This document shows positions 26,934-37,571 of a stretch of 64,000 nucleotides of DNA, in pieces. The notes beneath the pieces were generated by a model. That model worked only from the letters and a program-made list of their open reading frames with translations. It was not told the origin of the DNA and did not search any database. This DNA is from Pseudomonas wayambapalatensis. Its GTDB lineage: Bacteria > Pseudomonadota > Gammaproteobacteria > Pseudomonadales > Pseudomonadaceae. The stretch covers positions 883,501-947,500 of the forward strand of contig CP077096.1 of the NCBI GenBank assembly GCA_014268975.2, read 5' to 3'. Both the position numbers and the translations under genes were made by a program. Positions within the stretch are counted from its first letter, which is position 1; each line of letters opens with the position of its first letter.

Positions 26934-28186
26934 GTGGCGACGAGCCCTTTGGCGGTCAGCGCCACGCGTCGGGCGACCCCCACGCGCTCAAGCGAGCGCT
27001 ACACCGCTTTGCGATCGACGCCATCGAGGACAGCGGACGCAACCTGCTCGAAGGCGCACGCCCGGCCTTGACCCAGTTCGTCCTCGAGCAGGTGGGAGAC
27101 TACGTCGGGCGCTTGCGCCTGGCGCTGTCGCGCTACGAAATGGAGCGCCTGGCCGAGGAACTGGTCGATGAACTCACCGGCTTCGGCCCGCTGGAAGTGC
27201 TGCTGCGCGATGCCAGCGTCACCGAGATCCTGGTCAACGGCCCGCACCGGGTGTTCGTCGAGCGGGCCGGGTTGTTGCAGCAGACCGACCTGCGCTTCAT
27301 CGATGCGCACCATGTCGAGCGGGTCATGCAGCGTATCCTCGCGCCCCTGGGACGACGCCTGGACGAATCTTCGCCGATGGTCGATGCGCGCCTGCCCGAT
27401 GGCAGCCGGGTCAACGCAATCATCCCGCCAGTGGCGCTGGACGGGCCGTGCCTGTCGATCCGCAAGTTCCGCCAGGACATGCTCAAGAGTGCCGACCTGC
27501 TGGCTACCCGCGCGATCGATCAAGCCATCTTCGATTTCTTCGAACGCGCCGTGGGCCGTCGTTGCAACATCCTGGTCAGCGGCGGCACCGGCACCGGCAA
27601 GACCACGCTGCTCAACATCCTTAGCCAGATGATCGCGCCGCGCGAGCGCCTGGTGACCATCGAGGATGTTGCCGAGCTGCAACTGCATCACCCCCACGTG
27701 GTGCGCCTGGAAACCCGCCCACCGAACGCCGAGGGCCATGGCGAGATCAAGCCCAGCGAGCTGATCCGCAACGCCCTGCGCATGCGTCCTGACCGCATCA
27801 TCCTTGGCGAGATCCGCGGCGCCGAGGTGCTCGATGTACTCACCGCGATGAACACCGGCCACGACGGCTCGATGAGCACCGTGCACGCCAACACCGCGCA
27901 GGATGCCTTGCTGCGCCTGGAAACCCTGGTCGGCCTCAGTGGCCGGCAGATCGCCGAGAAGACCTTGCGCCAGATGATCTGCGCGGCACTGGATGTGGTG
28001 ATCCAGTTGACGCGTTTGCCGGATGGTCGGCGTTGCGTCAGCGAAGTGCTGGAGGTGGTCGGCGTACGTGAGGATGTGTATGTGACCAACACCCTGTTCC
28101 GCTTCGACCGGCGCGGTGGTGAGACCTTCCTGCGCGAGGCGCCGAACCCGGCAGGCAGCAAGCTGCGCCAGGACGGTGTGGCGTGA
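26930..28186 (+). CDS. tadA: Tad pilus assembly ATPase TadA/CpaF
   Basis: Hexameric secretion ATPase that powers pilus extension (and in some Tad systems retraction), 418 residues. It has an N-terminal domain (about 20-120) and a RecA-like domain with Walker A SGGTGTGKTT (Lys224). The Asp box (VTIEDVAELQL), Walker B (RPDRIILGEIRG) and His box (NTGHDGSMSTVHANT) are all intact. It overlaps tadZ by ATGA and tadB by GTGA. Confidence 0.98.
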   Translation: MSGDEPFGGQRHASGDPHALKRALHRFAIDAIEDSGRNLLEGARPALTQFVLEQVGDYVGRLRLALSRYEMERLAEELVDELTGFGPLEVLLRDASVTEILVNGPHRVFVERAGLLQQTDLRFIDAHHVERVMQRILAPLGRRLDESSPMVDARLPDGSRVNAIIPPVALDGPCLSIRKFRQDMLKSADLLATRAIDQAIFDFFERAVGRRCNILVSGGTGTGKTTLLNILSQMIAPRERLVTIEDVAELQLHHPHVVRLETRPPNAEGHGEIKPSELIRNALRMRPDRIILGEIRGAEVLDVLTAMNTGHDGSMSTVHANTAQDALLRLETLVGLSGRQIAEKTLRQMICAALDVVIQLTRLPDGRRCVSEVLEVVGVREDVYVTNTLFRFDRRGGETFLREAPNPAGSKLRQDGVA

Positions 28187-29064
28187 TCGGGCCGTTGCTG
28201 CTGGCGCTGGCACCGCTGCTGCTGGGGTGCGCCCTGCTGCTGTTTCGCCTGGGGCTGTACAAGCGCGGCGAGGAGCGCGTCCTGCAGCGTCTGGGGCGCG
28301 CTTACCAGGCGATTCGAACGGGCAGCGCCCGGCGCGACTGGCTCGACCCGCTGCTGCAGCGGGCCGGCCTGGTCAGCGCTGATGTGCGTCTGCAGCGCTG
28401 GTTGCTGATGTGGGGCGCGCTGGCATTGCTGGCGATGCTGCTGGCCGGTTGGCTGGCCGGCCTGATGGTGCTGCTCGGTGCGCCGCTGTCGGGCTATCTG
28501 TACTTGAGTTGGCGATGCCGCCGGCGCATGCGTCAGCTCGTCGAGCAACTGCCGGGTCTGCTCGACTACAGCGTGCGCAGCCTCAAGGCCGGTCGGACCC
28601 TGAGCGATGCGGTGCTCGGCGGCATCGACGGCACGCGCGAACCGTTGCATTCGACCATGTGCCGTGTGCGCCGCAATGTGCAGATGGGCGTGCCATTGGA
28701 GGATGCGCTGAGCGAGCTGGCCGAGCTGTACGACCAGGACGAGTTGCGCCTGTTCGCCCTGGGCCTGCGCATCAACCAGCGCTACGGCGGCAATGCCAGC
28801 GAGCTGATGGAAAACCTGATCAAGCTGATCCGCGAACGCGAGCAGGGCGCGCGCCAGCTCAAGGCCATGACCGGCGAAACCCGCGTCACCGCCTGGGTGC
28901 TGGGGGCCTTGCCGCTGTTCATGGTCGGCTACTTCCTGACGGTCAACCCTAACTACCTGATGAGCCTGTGGCGCGACAGCAGTGGGCAGTGGCTGCTGTT
29001 CCTGGCCTTTGCCCTGCAGGCGCTCGGCTGCCTGGTATTGTGGCGCATGATGAGGAGTCTTTGA
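28183..29064 (+). CDS. tadB: Tad pilus inner-membrane platform TadB
   Basis: Platform protein of the T2SS-F family, 293 residues. Membrane helices lie at the N-terminus (LLLALAPLLLGCALLLF), around 70-110 and at the C-terminus. The cytoplasmic T2SSF domain has LPGLLDYSVRSLKAGRTLSDA and TGETRVTAWVLGALP. The start is a GTG overlapping the tadA stop. It works with TadC as a pair over the TadA ring. Confidence 0.95.
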   Translation: MIGPLLLALAPLLLGCALLLFRLGLYKRGEERVLQRLGRAYQAIRTGSARRDWLDPLLQRAGLVSADVRLQRWLLMWGALALLAMLLAGWLAGLMVLLGAPLSGYLYLSWRCRRRMRQLVEQLPGLLDYSVRSLKAGRTLSDAVLGGIDGTREPLHSTMCRVRRNVQMGVPLEDALSELAELYDQDELRLFALGLRINQRYGGNASELMENLIKLIREREQGARQLKAMTGETRVTAWVLGALPLFMVGYFLTVNPNYLMSLWRDSSGQWLLFLAFALQALGCLVLWRMMRSL

Positions 29065-29065
29065 C

Positions 29066-29953
29066 ATGGCCCTGCTGATTTGCGCGCTGTGCCTGCTTGT
29101 CGCCGCCCTGTTGCTGGGGCTGCAGGCCTCGCGCCAGTTACGTGCGCGCTACCTGGTTGCGCGGCGCCTGCAAGGGCGCCTGGCCCGCGAGGAACGCCTG
29201 GGCGACATGCTCCACTGGCTGGGCAGCAGCCCGCTGGGGCAACGCTTGCAGACGCTCGACGGGGAAACCCATGGCCTGCTCGAGCGGATTGGCTGGCGTC
29301 GCAGTCGCCAGCGCGCGCTGTTCGCCGCCGTGCAACTGGGATTGCCGTTGCTGGCCATGGGGCTGGCGTTGCTGCTGCAGCATGCCTTCATCGGCGTCGA
29401 TGCCCTGCATTGGCTGCTGCTGCCGGTGTGCGCACTGGTGATCGGCTACCTGTTGCCCAAGCGCCTGTTGGCGCTGGCAGCTACGCGCCGGCAACAGCGT
29501 ATCGCGCAGGAGGTCAGCCTGATGATTCCGCTGCTGCGCATCCTCTTCGAGACGGGGCTGGCCGTGGAGCAGGCGTTACGTGTGCTCAGCCAGGAAGGGC
29601 GGACACTGGTGCCCGAGATCAGCGAGGAGCTGCGTCAGGTGTTGCAGCGGGTGGATTCAGGGCTGTCGCTCGGCCCGGAGCTGGAGAAAGCTGCGCAGGT
29701 GCTGGCAGTGGATGAGTTCTCCGACACCTGCGTGATCCTTCAGCAGTTGCTGGTGCAGGGGAGTGGCGGGATGAAGTCGCTGCTGGCGCTCAAGGCGCTG
29801 CTCGATGATCGACGCCTCACGCACTTGCAGGAGCGGGTGTCGAAGATGTCGGCAAAGATGTCGGCGGTGATGATGGTGTTCCTGTTCCCGGCCTTGCTCA
29901 TCGTCCTGGCCGGGCCAGGTTTTACTGCGTTGGCACGGGCTTTGGGCGTCTAG
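29066..29953 (+). CDS. tadC: Tad pilus inner-membrane platform TadC
   Basis: Second T2SS-F platform protein, 295 residues. It has an N-terminal helix, a central helix pair (LGLPLLAMGLALLLQ and LLLPVCALVIGYLLP), a cytoplasmic T2SSF domain (VSLMIPLLRILFETGLAVEQAL) and a C-terminal helix (AVMMVFLFPALLIVLAGPGF). Starts 1 nt after the tadB stop codon. Confidence 0.95.
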   Translation: MALLICALCLLVAALLLGLQASRQLRARYLVARRLQGRLAREERLGDMLHWLGSSPLGQRLQTLDGETHGLLERIGWRRSRQRALFAAVQLGLPLLAMGLALLLQHAFIGVDALHWLLLPVCALVIGYLLPKRLLALAATRRQQRIAQEVSLMIPLLRILFETGLAVEQALRVLSQEGRTLVPEISEELRQVLQRVDSGLSLGPELEKAAQVLAVDEFSDTCVILQQLLVQGSGGMKSLLALKALLDDRRLTHLQERVSKMSAKMSAVMMVFLFPALLIVLAGPGFTALARALGV

Positions 29954-29963
29954 GAGGAGAAGG

Positions 29964-30665
29964 ATGAAAAAGATCCTGTTGTTCACCGGCATGCTGCTGC
30001 TGGGCGGTTGTGCCGGGCAGTCGACGCAGGGGCTGGGGGCATTGTTCGGCGGCCCGGGCTGCAGCAAGCCGGATGCCGACCAGCAACTGGCGTTGAACCT
30101 GGCGGACGAGATGCTCAACGAGGGACGACCGCACGCCAGCCTGGCTCACCTCGAGCAGCTGCCCAACACCCTCGACCAGGTGCGTCTGCGCAAGGCCAGG
30201 GTCTCGCGCCTGCTGGGACGCAGCGAGGCCGAGCCCTTGTACCGCAGCCTGCTGGGTGGCTGCCTGGCGGCCGAAGGTGAACATGGGCTGGGCCAGCTCG
30301 CCTCGGCGCGTGGCGACGATGCGCAGGCCTTGCAGAACCTGCAGCGCGCGGTGCGCCTGGCGCCCACTGACGAGCGCGTGCGCAACGATCTTGGCGTGGT
30401 GCTGATGAACCTGGGGCGCTACGAGCAGGCACGCTTCGAGTTTCTCACGGCCATCGAGCTGAAGAATGACAACACCTTGGCGGCGGTCAACCTGGTGACC
30501 CTGTCGTTGGTACAGGACAACTGGCAACAGGCGACCGATCTGGTCGGCCGCCTGCACTTGCGCCCCGAGCAGTTCGCCGATGCCCAGGCGCGGGCCAGGC
30601 AGGTGAAATCCACCGGGCGTGGACCCATTGCCTTGGCCAATGGTGCCGAGGCGGTGGTCAATTGA
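29964..30665 (+). CDS. tadD: Tad pilotin-like TPR lipoprotein TadD
   Basis: Lipoprotein of 233 residues. The signal peptide has lipobox LLGGC. Tetratricopeptide repeats follow (GDDAQALQNLQRAVRLAPTD, VRNDLGVVLMNLGRYEQARFEFL, TLAAVNLVTLSLVQDNWQQA). TadD helps the RcpA secretin reach or assemble in the outer membrane. GGAGGAGAAGG precedes the ATG. Confidence 0.93.
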   Translation: MKKILLFTGMLLLGGCAGQSTQGLGALFGGPGCSKPDADQQLALNLADEMLNEGRPHASLAHLEQLPNTLDQVRLRKARVSRLLGRSEAEPLYRSLLGGCLAAEGEHGLGQLASARGDDAQALQNLQRAVRLAPTDERVRNDLGVVLMNLGRYEQARFEFLTAIELKNDNTLAAVNLVTLSLVQDNWQQATDLVGRLHLRPEQFADAQARARQVKSTGRGPIALANGAEAVVN

Positions 30666-30682
30666 GCGGGAGGAGGGTGGTC

Positions 30683-30943
30683 ATGTTCAGATATCTGATG
30701 GTGCTTGCCGGGTGTGCCGGCGTGTCATTGGCGATGGCCCAGGAGCCACCTCGCCAGCCAGAGGCGCAGACGGCCACCGAGGCGTTGCTGCGAGTGCAGT
30801 CCAGCGGTGAGCAGGCGTCGAACCGTTTGCAGGTGCAGACGGCCCGGGAGCGCGACCAGTCGATGCAACGCTGGCTGGACACCTACAAGTACGTGATCCC
30901 GGACTTCTATCGCTGGACCAAGGTGACGTCTTCGAACAACTGA
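30683..30943 (+). CDS. DUF3613 family exported protein, last gene of the tad operon
   Basis: Small exported protein of 86 residues with a signal peptide (MVLAGCAGVSLAMAQ). The mature part is mostly helical and ends in LDTYKYVIPDFYRWTKV, the conserved stretch of DUF3613. The ATG at 30683 follows GGAGGAGGG at proper spacing; a TTG overlapping the tadD stop is less likely. Its function is unknown. Its position suggests an accessory of pilus assembly. A terminator hairpin follows. Confidence 0.82.
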   Translation: MFRYLMVLAGCAGVSLAMAQEPPRQPEAQTATEALLRVQSSGEQASNRLQVQTARERDQSMQRWLDTYKYVIPDFYRWTKVTSSNN

Positions 30944-30952
30944 GCGCGAGAC

Positions 30953-30983
30953 CTGCAGGCGCGGCGGACCACCGCGCCTGCAG
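30953..30983. terminator. Terminator between the tad operon and pprB
   Basis: Perfect 12-bp repeat CTGCAGGCGCGG / CCGCGCCTGCAG with a 7-nt loop, between converging genes. Confidence 0.8.
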
Positions 30984-30994
30984 CTGTGAACGGC

Positions 30995-31777
30995 CTAGTG
31001 GGTAGTGAACCGCTGGTGCAGCGCCGACGAGCGCGGCGTCAGGGCCAGGGCCAGTTGGGTGCGGTTGTGCATGTGGGTCAGGCGCAGCACCTGCGACACA
31101 TAGAGTTTCACCGTGTTCTCGGTGATCCCCAGCTCGCAGGCGATCTGGTAGTTGGTCTTGCCCTTGCTGACCAGCTTGGCCACTTCCAGTTGGCGCGGCG
31201 AGAGCTTTTCGAACACCGGTGGCAGCTCGCCCTCGAGTTCTTCCACGTCACCGGCCCGGCGATGGGTGCCCTGGCCGCGGGCCTTTTCCAGGTCGTGGTA
31301 GAGGTCGTCGATGGATTCGGCCAGCTCCTGCAGGCGCTGGTTCAGGCTGCCCAGCTCGCGCAAGTTGCGGCGCCGCTCCATCAGCGCTGCTTCCTGGCGG
31401 CGCAGGCCTTCGAGCAGCTCTGGCAGGTCCATGGGCTTCTGGTAGTAATCGGAAAATCCTTCGCGCAGGGCGCGGATGACATCCTGCTTGTCGGCGCGGC
31501 CGGTCAGCATGATCGCCTCGAACAGCCGCTGCTGCCCGGCGATGTTCTTCAGTGCGCGCATCAGCGCGATGCCGTCCTGTTCGGGCATGTGCAGGTCGCA
31601 CAGCACCAGGCCGATGGACTCGTCCGCGCCGTAGCGCTCGATGGCCTGCGCGGTGGAGTGCGCCGGCACACAGTGGTAGCCCGCACTTTCGAGATATTCG
31701 CAAAGCTCTTCGACGATCAACGGCTGATCGTCCACAACCAATACTTTCACCTCACTAGCAGACTTGTTCACGTTCAA
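30995..31777 (-). CDS. pprB: Two-component response regulator PprB
   Basis: Response regulator of 260 residues. The N-terminal receiver has VLVVDDQP, acceptor Asp in VLCDLHMPEQDG and Lys in YQKPMD. A coiled linker (about 125-170) leads to a C-terminal LuxR-type helix-turn-helix (LSPRQLEVAKLVSKGKTNYQ, ITENTVKLYVSQVLR). In P. aeruginosa PprB activates the tad/flp genes and other surface-adhesion genes. Its place inside a tad locus with a matching kinase supports the same role here. AGGGAGTT precedes the ATG on the minus strand. Confidence 0.94.
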   Translation of the reverse strand: MNVNKSASEVKVLVVDDQPLIVEELCEYLESAGYHCVPAHSTAQAIERYGADESIGLVLCDLHMPEQDGIALMRALKNIAGQQRLFEAIMLTGRADKQDVIRALREGFSDYYQKPMDLPELLEGLRRQEAALMERRRNLRELGSLNQRLQELAESIDDLYHDLEKARGQGTHRRAGDVEELEGELPPVFEKLSPRQLEVAKLVSKGKTNYQIACELGITENTVKLYVSQVLRLTHMHNRTQLALALTPRSSALHQRFTTH

Positions 31778-31893
31778 CTCCCTGTTGGTACGGGCCCCGC
31801 TCCGTTGGCCAGACAGCCTGGCCGTTTAGAAAAGTAGTCGCACTTTGCAATTATGTACAAGGTCTATACACGCGGAATCGACCCACTGGTCAT

Positions 31894-32364
31894 TCATTGG
31901 ATCCAGACAGCGGTCAGGAGAAACCCGGCCAGCACGTAGGGTGCGAACGGTTGCTTGTCGCCCACCTGTTCGGCCAGGCGCTGCAGGCGCTTCTTCACCT
32001 TGGGGTTGGCCAGGGTCCACAGGCGGCGTCGGCCAAGCATCCACACCAGCACTGTCACGCCTGCACCGATGAAGGTGCCGAGCACGTACTGGTGGCTGGT
32101 GGCCAGAGCCAGGGCGCCGAGCAGTTTCACATCACCGGCGCCGAAGCGGCCGAGCATGTAGCCGGGAAGGGTCAGCAGCATGACGATGGCCAAGGCCCAG
32201 CCCGCATCGCTGGCATCGGCACCGATCCAGCTGTGCCCGGTGGCGAACAGCCAGGCCAGGGCGCAGGCTGCGACACCCAGGGTCAGGGTGTTGGAGATCT
32301 GTCGTTCACGGACATCTTGTTCGGTGCACAAGGCAAGCCACATCAGGAGAACAATGCTTTGCAT
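31894..32364 (-). CDS. fppA: Flp prepilin peptidase FppA
   Basis: Small type IV prepilin peptidase that removes the Flp leader, 156 residues. It is an aspartic protease in the membrane. Asp17 lies in EQDVRERQISN and Asp78 in GAGDVK, the two catalytic residues of the family. It lacks the N-methylase domain of PilD, as expected for FppA/TadV. Several membrane helices are visible (SIVLLMWLAL, WALAIVMLLTLPGYML, GTFIGAGVTVLVWML). The ATG at 32364 is preferred to an upstream TTG; no strong ribosome-binding site is seen. Confidence 0.93.
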   Translation of the reverse strand: MQSIVLLMWLALCTEQDVRERQISNTLTLGVAACALAWLFATGHSWIGADASDAGWALAIVMLLTLPGYMLGRFGAGDVKLLGALALATSHQYVLGTFIGAGVTVLVWMLGRRRLWTLANPKVKKRLQRLAEQVGDKQPFAPYVLAGFLLTAVWIQ

Positions 32365-32440
32365 TGGCAAATGGCCATCCCTATTCGTTGAGCGGGTTCT
32401 ATGCTGTCACTCAGGACTTCTAGTCAGGGTAGACGTGATC

Positions 32441-32884
32441 ATGCGAGCAAGCCCGGCAGTACGGCAAAAAGGCGCGGCAGCCATCGAGTTTGTCGCAGTC
32501 TTCATGATCTTCTTCGCGGTGTTCTATGGCTTGGTCAGCTACAGCCTGCCGATGCTCATGCTGCAGTCGTTCAACCAGGCCAGCAGCGAGGCGGTGCGCC
32601 GCTGCGTGGCGCTGGACCCGAACAGCGCCACCTATGCCACCGATGTGCAGAACCTGGCGCACCAGGTGATCACCCAGCAACTGAGCTGGATGCCCGCTGC
32701 ACTGGACTTTCAGCCCGCCACCGATGCGCGGATCGTACTGGCGCCCGGTAACCTGCTGACCGTGACCATCGATTACCCGAAAAACAAACTGACCAATGTC
32801 ATGCCGGTGCTGGTGCTGCCGCTGATCGGCGAAGTGCCGCGGCTGCCCCAGCGCCTGCAGGCCCAAGCGAGCCTGCAGCTGTGA
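32441..32884 (+). CDS. TadE/TadF-type pseudopilin
   Basis: Minor pilin-like protein of 147 residues. The N-terminal RQKGAAAIEFVAVFMIFF matches the G/xxxxEF processing site used by Flp prepilin peptidases, and the hydrophobic helix continues to about 40. The rest (to [18 protein letters not shown]) is a TadE-like periplasmic domain. I recall the gene beside pprA in P. aeruginosa being named tadF. I leave the symbol open because TadE and TadF cannot be separated here. A GTG at 32435 is an alternative start. It overlaps pprA by GTGA. Confidence 0.85.
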   Translation: MRASPAVRQKGAAAIEFVAVFMIFFAVFYGLVSYSLPMLMLQSFNQASSEAVRRCVALDPNSATYATDVQNLAHQVITQQLSWMPAALDFQPATDARIVLAPGNLLTVTIDYPKNKLTNVMPVLVLPLIGEVPRLPQRLQAQASLQL

Positions 32885-35520
32885 GTGGCGTGTTCGATCG
32901 CTGGTTGGGGGGCCAGGCAGCGGTGGCCGAGGCGCCGTTGGTGGTTGGCCTGCAAGTGTGGCTCGACGAGCGGGGCCAGGTGCTGCGTCTGTCCGGACCG
33001 CTGCGCACCCTGCTGGCCATGCCGACCCACCACGCCACACGGGTGCAGGACTACCTGCAGCACCATAGCTGGCTGGTACTCGAAGGCGATCCTGCCGATT
33101 GGCAGGGGCAGCCGTTGGATCTGGATTTTCGTACCGTGCACGGCCATACGCTGCACACTCGCGGTTGGCTGCAGCGTCAGGCCGAGGGCTGGTTGCTGCA
33201 GTTGTTCGATATCGGCGACCTGTTGCGCGCGCATGACCACGAAGCGCAACGCTTGAGCCTGCAGCGCCTGGCTGGCGACATCGGCCGTGCAGTGCGCGAG
33301 TGTGGCGAGGAGCGCCTGGCGCAGGTGACCGGCGAGCAGTTGCGGCGCCTGGTCGAGCACTGGCAGGTCGATTCGGTGCGCCTGATGCTGCTTGAAGCCG
33401 GCGTCTGGCGCAGTCGTGCCGACAGTGGCGATGACTGGCCCTGGGCCGACGACGGGCAGCTGCATCCGTGGCTTGAGAGGTTCGCGCTACGGGGTGAACT
33501 CGATGCGTCCGAGCGTTCCGAGTTGCAAGTCTTGTGCGGCGGTTTGCCGGTGTCGCTGCTGCCCTACCGGCTGGGGCCGGATATCCAGGCCTGCCTGCTG
33601 TGTGTGGCGAGCGGGACGCCGCCTGTGCACGAGGCGCAGGAGTGGCTCTTGCAGGCGTTGCTGGACCCGTTGCTGGCGCGCCTTCGGCAGCGCCAGTTGC
33701 AGCGCAGCGACCAGCACCTCGACGCGCTGCAGCGGCAATTGGGCGCCGGTTGGTGGGAGTGGCCACTGCAGGGGCCGCTGCAGTTGGACCCAGCCTTGGC
33801 GGCCAGTGTCGGCCTGCCACGTGAAATCACCGTCGAGCAATGGCTGGCGCGGGTGCACCCGGCAGATCGCGAGGCCGCGCAACTGGCGCTCGAGCAACTG
33901 CTCGAAGGCCGTGCCCTGAGCCTCAGTCTGCGCCTGCAGGAGCACGCCCCTCAGATCAGCCCACGCTGGCTGCACTGGGTGGGGCAACTGCAGGGTCGCC
34001 AGGTGCGCGGCTTTCTGCTCGACATCAGCGCGCTCAAGGCCCAGGAGCTGCAGGCGGGCGCCGCCCGTGCACGGCTGGAGAACCTGATCGCCAGCTCACC
34101 GGCAGTGATCTACATCCAGCGCTATGCCGAGGGTGCGCTGCACAGCGAGTTCTTCAGTGCCAGCCTGGCGCCGATGCTGGGCTGGCCCAGCGACAGCGAG
34201 CTGGCCCGTCAGCCGGGGTTGGCAGTGCATCCCGATGACCGCAGCCTGTGGCTGGAGCGCACGCGTACGCTGCTGCGCGATGGCCAGGCGCGCTGTCGCT
34301 ATCGCCTGCGCGACCAGGCGGGCGGCTATCACTGGGTACTCGATGAAGCCCGTCTGCTGCGCGACGACCTCGGTCAGCCTGTGGAGGTGGTCGGGCTGTG
34401 GCTGGATGTCAGCGAGGCGACCGAGGCCGCCGAGCGCGTGCGCCACAGCGAGGAGCGCTACCGGGTGCTGGTGGAGGATTCGCCGGCGATGATCTGCCGC
34501 TATCGTCCCGACCTCGAACTGCTGTTCGGTAACCGTCCGCTGGCCGACCATCTGGAGTGTGCGCCGCAGCAGCTTGCCGGCATGAACCTTGGCCAGTGGA
34601 TGTCCGACGCTCAACGCAGCGCGTTCCTGCAGCGTCTGGCAACGCTGACCCCGGAGCGCCCCTTGAGCAATGCAGAAGTCTGCCTGCAACTGCCGGGGCG
34701 GGAAAACGCCTGGTGGGTGTGGGCTGACCGCGGCCTGTTCGACGCGCAGGGGCAGCTCCTGGAAATCCAGGCGGTGGGGCGTGACAACACCGAGGTGCGC
34801 CGCAGCCAGCGCCAGTTGCTGCAGGGTGCGAAGATGGCGACCCTCGGCGAGCTGGCGACCGGGTTGGTGCACGAGATCAACCAGCCGCTGAACGTGATGC
34901 GCATGGCTGTGGCCAATACCTTGAAGCGCCTGGAGAACGGCGCAGCGGACACCGATTACCTGACCGACAAGCTGCACCGTATCGAGGCCCAGGTGGAGCG
35001 GGCGGCGCGGCTGGTGGAGCACATGCGTGTCTATGGCCGTCGCTCTGAACCGGAGCGTCAGGTGTTCGTGGCCTGGGACGCGGTGGAGGGTGCGGTCGCG
35101 TTGCTGGCCGAGGGGCTTCGGGGCAAGGGTGTGGCCGTGCATATCGCGTCGCCCGAGTCGTCGTTGGCGGTGCAGGGGCATCAGGACCAGCTCGAGCAGG
35201 TGTTGATCAACCTGATGATCAATGCCCGCGACGCGTTGCTCGAACGTCAAGCCCTGGCACCGGCCATCCGGGTCAGCCAACAGCAGATCGAGGGGCGCGT
35301 CTGCCTGCGGGTCGAGGACAACGCGGGCGGCATTGATCCGCGCCTGCTCGGACGCATCTTCGAGCCATTCTTCACCACCAAGCCCGCGGGTGTCGGCACG
35401 GGCCTGGGGCTGTCGGTGAGCCATGGCATCGTCGAGGCCATGGGCGGCAGCCTCGAGGCACTCAACGGCCCCGAGGGCGCGTGCTTTTGCATACTGCTGC
35501 CGCTCTACAGCGCCAGTTGA
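32881..35520 (+). CDS. pprA: PAS-domain sensor histidine kinase PprA
   Basis: Cytoplasmic histidine kinase of 879 residues with no membrane helix. An N-terminal sensory region (1-280) is followed by three PAS-like domains (about 285-385, 395-520, 525-645, including [19 protein letters not shown]). The HisKA domain has the phospho-acceptor His in [12 protein letters not shown]. The HATPase domain has N box [11 protein letters not shown]1 [10 protein letters not shown] box FEPFFTTK and G2 GTGLGLS. The start is a GTG overlapping the preceding stop. It is the likely partner of PprB, based on family and locus. Its 3' end overlaps the convergent tadG by 16 bp. Confidence 0.9.
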   Translation: MSGVFDRWLGGQAAVAEAPLVVGLQVWLDERGQVLRLSGPLRTLLAMPTHHATRVQDYLQHHSWLVLEGDPADWQGQPLDLDFRTVHGHTLHTRGWLQRQAEGWLLQLFDIGDLLRAHDHEAQRLSLQRLAGDIGRAVRECGEERLAQVTGEQLRRLVEHWQVDSVRLMLLEAGVWRSRADSGDDWPWADDGQLHPWLERFALRGELDASERSELQVLCGGLPVSLLPYRLGPDIQACLLCVASGTPPVHEAQEWLLQALLDPLLARLRQRQLQRSDQHLDALQRQLGAGWWEWPLQGPLQLDPALAASVGLPREITVEQWLARVHPADREAAQLALEQLLEGRALSLSLRLQEHAPQISPRWLHWVGQLQGRQVRGFLLDISALKAQELQAGAARARLENLIASSPAVIYIQRYAEGALHSEFFSASLAPMLGWPSDSELARQPGLAVHPDDRSLWLERTRTLLRDGQARCRYRLRDQAGGYHWVLDEARLLRDDLGQPVEVVGLWLDVSEATEAAERVRHSEERYRVLVEDSPAMICRYRPDLELLFGNRPLADHLECAPQQLAGMNLGQWMSDAQRSAFLQRLATLTPERPLSNAEVCLQLPGRENAWWVWADRGLFDAQGQLLEIQAVGRDNTEVRRSQRQLLQGAKMATLGELATGLVHEINQPLNVMRMAVANTLKRLENGAADTDYLTDKLHRIEAQVERAARLVEHMRVYGRRSEPERQVFVAWDAVEGAVALLAEGLRGKGVAVHIASPESSLAVQGHQDQLEQVLINLMINARDALLERQALAPAIRVSQQQIEGRVCLRVEDNAGGIDPRLLGRIFEPFFTTKPAGVGTGLGLSVSHGIVEAMGGSLEALNGPEGACFCILLPLYSAS

Positions 35521-37469
35521 GCACGGCCTGTCGAGCAACTGAGGTTGGCGCCGACCTCGGCGTTGACCAGGTCGATACCCAGCACTTTCAGCAGCACGTT
35601 CAGCAAGGGGTCGAGCAGCGGGCTGAGCAGGCCTTTGATCAGCGGCTCGAGTATCGCCTTGACGCCATCGAGCACCCCACCCACCAGCACCAGCACCTGG
35701 CCCAGGCCGCTGTTGTTGGCGGTGGGCCGGTAGGCCTCCAGTTGAATGCCCAGCAGGGTGTCGCTGAGGCTGCCGACCACGTTGTCATTGGCGGTTCTCA
35801 TGGGCAGGTAGGCAGGCTTGAGGCCGATGTTCGGCGGCACGCTGGTAGGGGCCTGGAAGGTCAGTGCGCGCTCCTGGGCGCCGCTGCCCAGCACCTTGCT
35901 GTCCACACGCAGGCCGATGCCGCCGCCGACGAAGGGGATGCGCTCCTCGCATTTGCCGAGCGGCAGGATCAACAGCCGGGTGCAGCGCTTGGTGCCGATG
36001 TCGATCAGCGGCAGCGCCTTCACGGCGGTGGTGCCGTTGGTGAAGAACTCGTCCGGGGAAGCGAACTGGCCCACCGCGATCTTGACCGCCGAGCTCTGGT
36101 TGCGGGTGGTCAGGCGCTTGGGTGAGCAACTGAAGGTATCGGGGGCTGCAGGATTGAGGCGGGTGCTGGCTTCGGCGACTTCCAGGCCGATGTCCAGGTG
36201 CAGCTTGCCGGGCACCAGGACGATATCGCTGACCGTACAGGGCACGCCGAGCAGGCAGAGCACTGATTGCACGGTGGCGGCGAGGTTCAGGCTGAGCAGG
36301 TTGTTGATCACGTTGGTCAGCGGTGCGGCGAGGTCGAGCACGGCGTTGACCAGGCCGAAGATGCCATCGAGCAAGGGCAGGTCGAGGGAGATCATCGCCC
36401 GCACCTGGGCAGTGTGTACGCGCAGCTCGTCGGTACGCGGGTCGCCGACCGAGGAGATCTGCTGCGGTTCGATGACCTTCAGGCGCACCCGTCCGTTGAC
36501 CAGGCCGAGCACGTTGAGCGGCAGGTCGACGTTGGCGGCGCTTTCGCTGGCGGCCAGCTGGATCACGCCTTGGACCAGTTGCAGCAACTGGATGCTGGCA
36601 TCCAGGCCAGCCTGGGCGGTGCCGTTCTGGATGTCGAGGATATCGCCCAGGCGCACCAGCGTGCCGTTGCCGGCCCCCAGGGCGACCTTGCCCAGGTTGG
36701 TCACCACCTCCAGCGCCGCGCCGCTTTGTTGCAACACCTTGACCGCCGCCTGCAGCAGTTGGGTGGCGGTGGCGTTGGCGTTCAGCAGCTGCTTGTAGTC
36801 GCCAACCGTGAGATTGAGGTCGACTGCCAATTGGTCGAGGTAGCTGAGCAGCTTGATGTCGGTGGCGGCGATGCCTTGCCAACCGGCAAGGTCCAGTTGC
36901 ACGCCACCGCCGAGGGCGCCAAGCAGGGCATTGAGCAACACCGACTGACGCGAATCGACCGTGGCAAGAGTGGTGCGGATACTCAGCATTGCCTGCGGCG
37001 GCAGCGGCGCTGAAGCGACAGCGTGGGCTTGCAGGGTGGTGGTCAGCGGCACGCCATTGCCCTGGATCAGGGCATACACCCCCGCCGCGACGCTGGTGGT
37101 GACGGTGTTGCTGACATCGACCCGGATCGCTTCGTTGCGGTTGTCGTCGCGGGTGAAGCTGCGCAGGCTGTTGGCGCCGGTCTGCACGTAGCCGCAAGTG
37201 GCCTGCAGTGGGTTGCCAGGGGCGTGTCCGTTGCGGGTGGCAGCAGTGCGGGCGATCGCAGTGGCCTGTGGGCCGGTGCCGATGCACACGGCGAACTGCC
37301 CGGCGGCTTCCAGCGCCGCCATGTCGGCGATGCGCTGCAGCTTGCGTTGTTCGAGGTAGAGCCGCCCACTGTCGATTGCCAGCAGCAGGAACAGCAGGGC
37401 CATTCCGAGGGTGATCACGGCCATCAGGCCGATCGCGCCGCGTTGGCGCGCAGCGGAAGAGGAAACCAC
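35505..37469 (-). CDS. tadG: Tad pilus assembly protein TadG
   Basis: Protein of 654 residues with an N-terminal pseudopilin-like segment ([20 protein letters not shown]) and the TadG N-terminal domain ([24 protein letters not shown]). A long extracytoplasmic part follows, with many Leu/Val-rich helices ([40 protein letters not shown]). The second of two GTG codons is taken as the start, because AAGGAG lies 5 nt before it and nearly touches the first. It is convergent with pprA and overlaps it by 16 bp. Its location at the far end of the locus differs from the P. aeruginosa order I recall, where tadG sits beside pprB. Confidence 0.9.
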   Translation of the reverse strand: MVSSSAARQRGAIGLMAVITLGMALLFLLLAIDSGRLYLEQRKLQRIADMAALEAAGQFAVCIGTGPQATAIARTAATRNGHAPGNPLQATCGYVQTGANSLRSFTRDDNRNEAIRVDVSNTVTTSVAAGVYALIQGNGVPLTTTLQAHAVASAPLPPQAMLSIRTTLATVDSRQSVLLNALLGALGGGVQLDLAGWQGIAATDIKLLSYLDQLAVDLNLTVGDYKQLLNANATATQLLQAAVKVLQQSGAALEVVTNLGKVALGAGNGTLVRLGDILDIQNGTAQAGLDASIQLLQLVQGVIQLAASESAANVDLPLNVLGLVNGRVRLKVIEPQQISSVGDPRTDELRVHTAQVRAMISLDLPLLDGIFGLVNAVLDLAAPLTNVINNLLSLNLAATVQSVLCLLGVPCTVSDIVLVPGKLHLDIGLEVAEASTRLNPAAPDTFSCSPKRLTTRNQSSAVKIAVGQFASPDEFFTNGTTAVKALPLIDIGTKRCTRLLILPLGKCEERIPFVGGGIGLRVDSKVLGSGAQERALTFQAPTSVPPNIGLKPAYLPMRTANDNVVGSLSDTLLGIQLEAYRPTANNSGLGQVLVLVGGVLDGVKAILEPLIKGLLSPLLDPLLNVLLKVLGIDLVNAEVGANLSCSTGRAQLAL

Positions 37470-37571
37470 GGGCACTCCTTTGCAGGCCGAAGGCCGGCAT
37501 CGCGATTGCGATTACAGGAGTGTAGTCAGGGTGATGGCATCTTGCCTTTTCTCAGCCTTCACGCCGCCCGG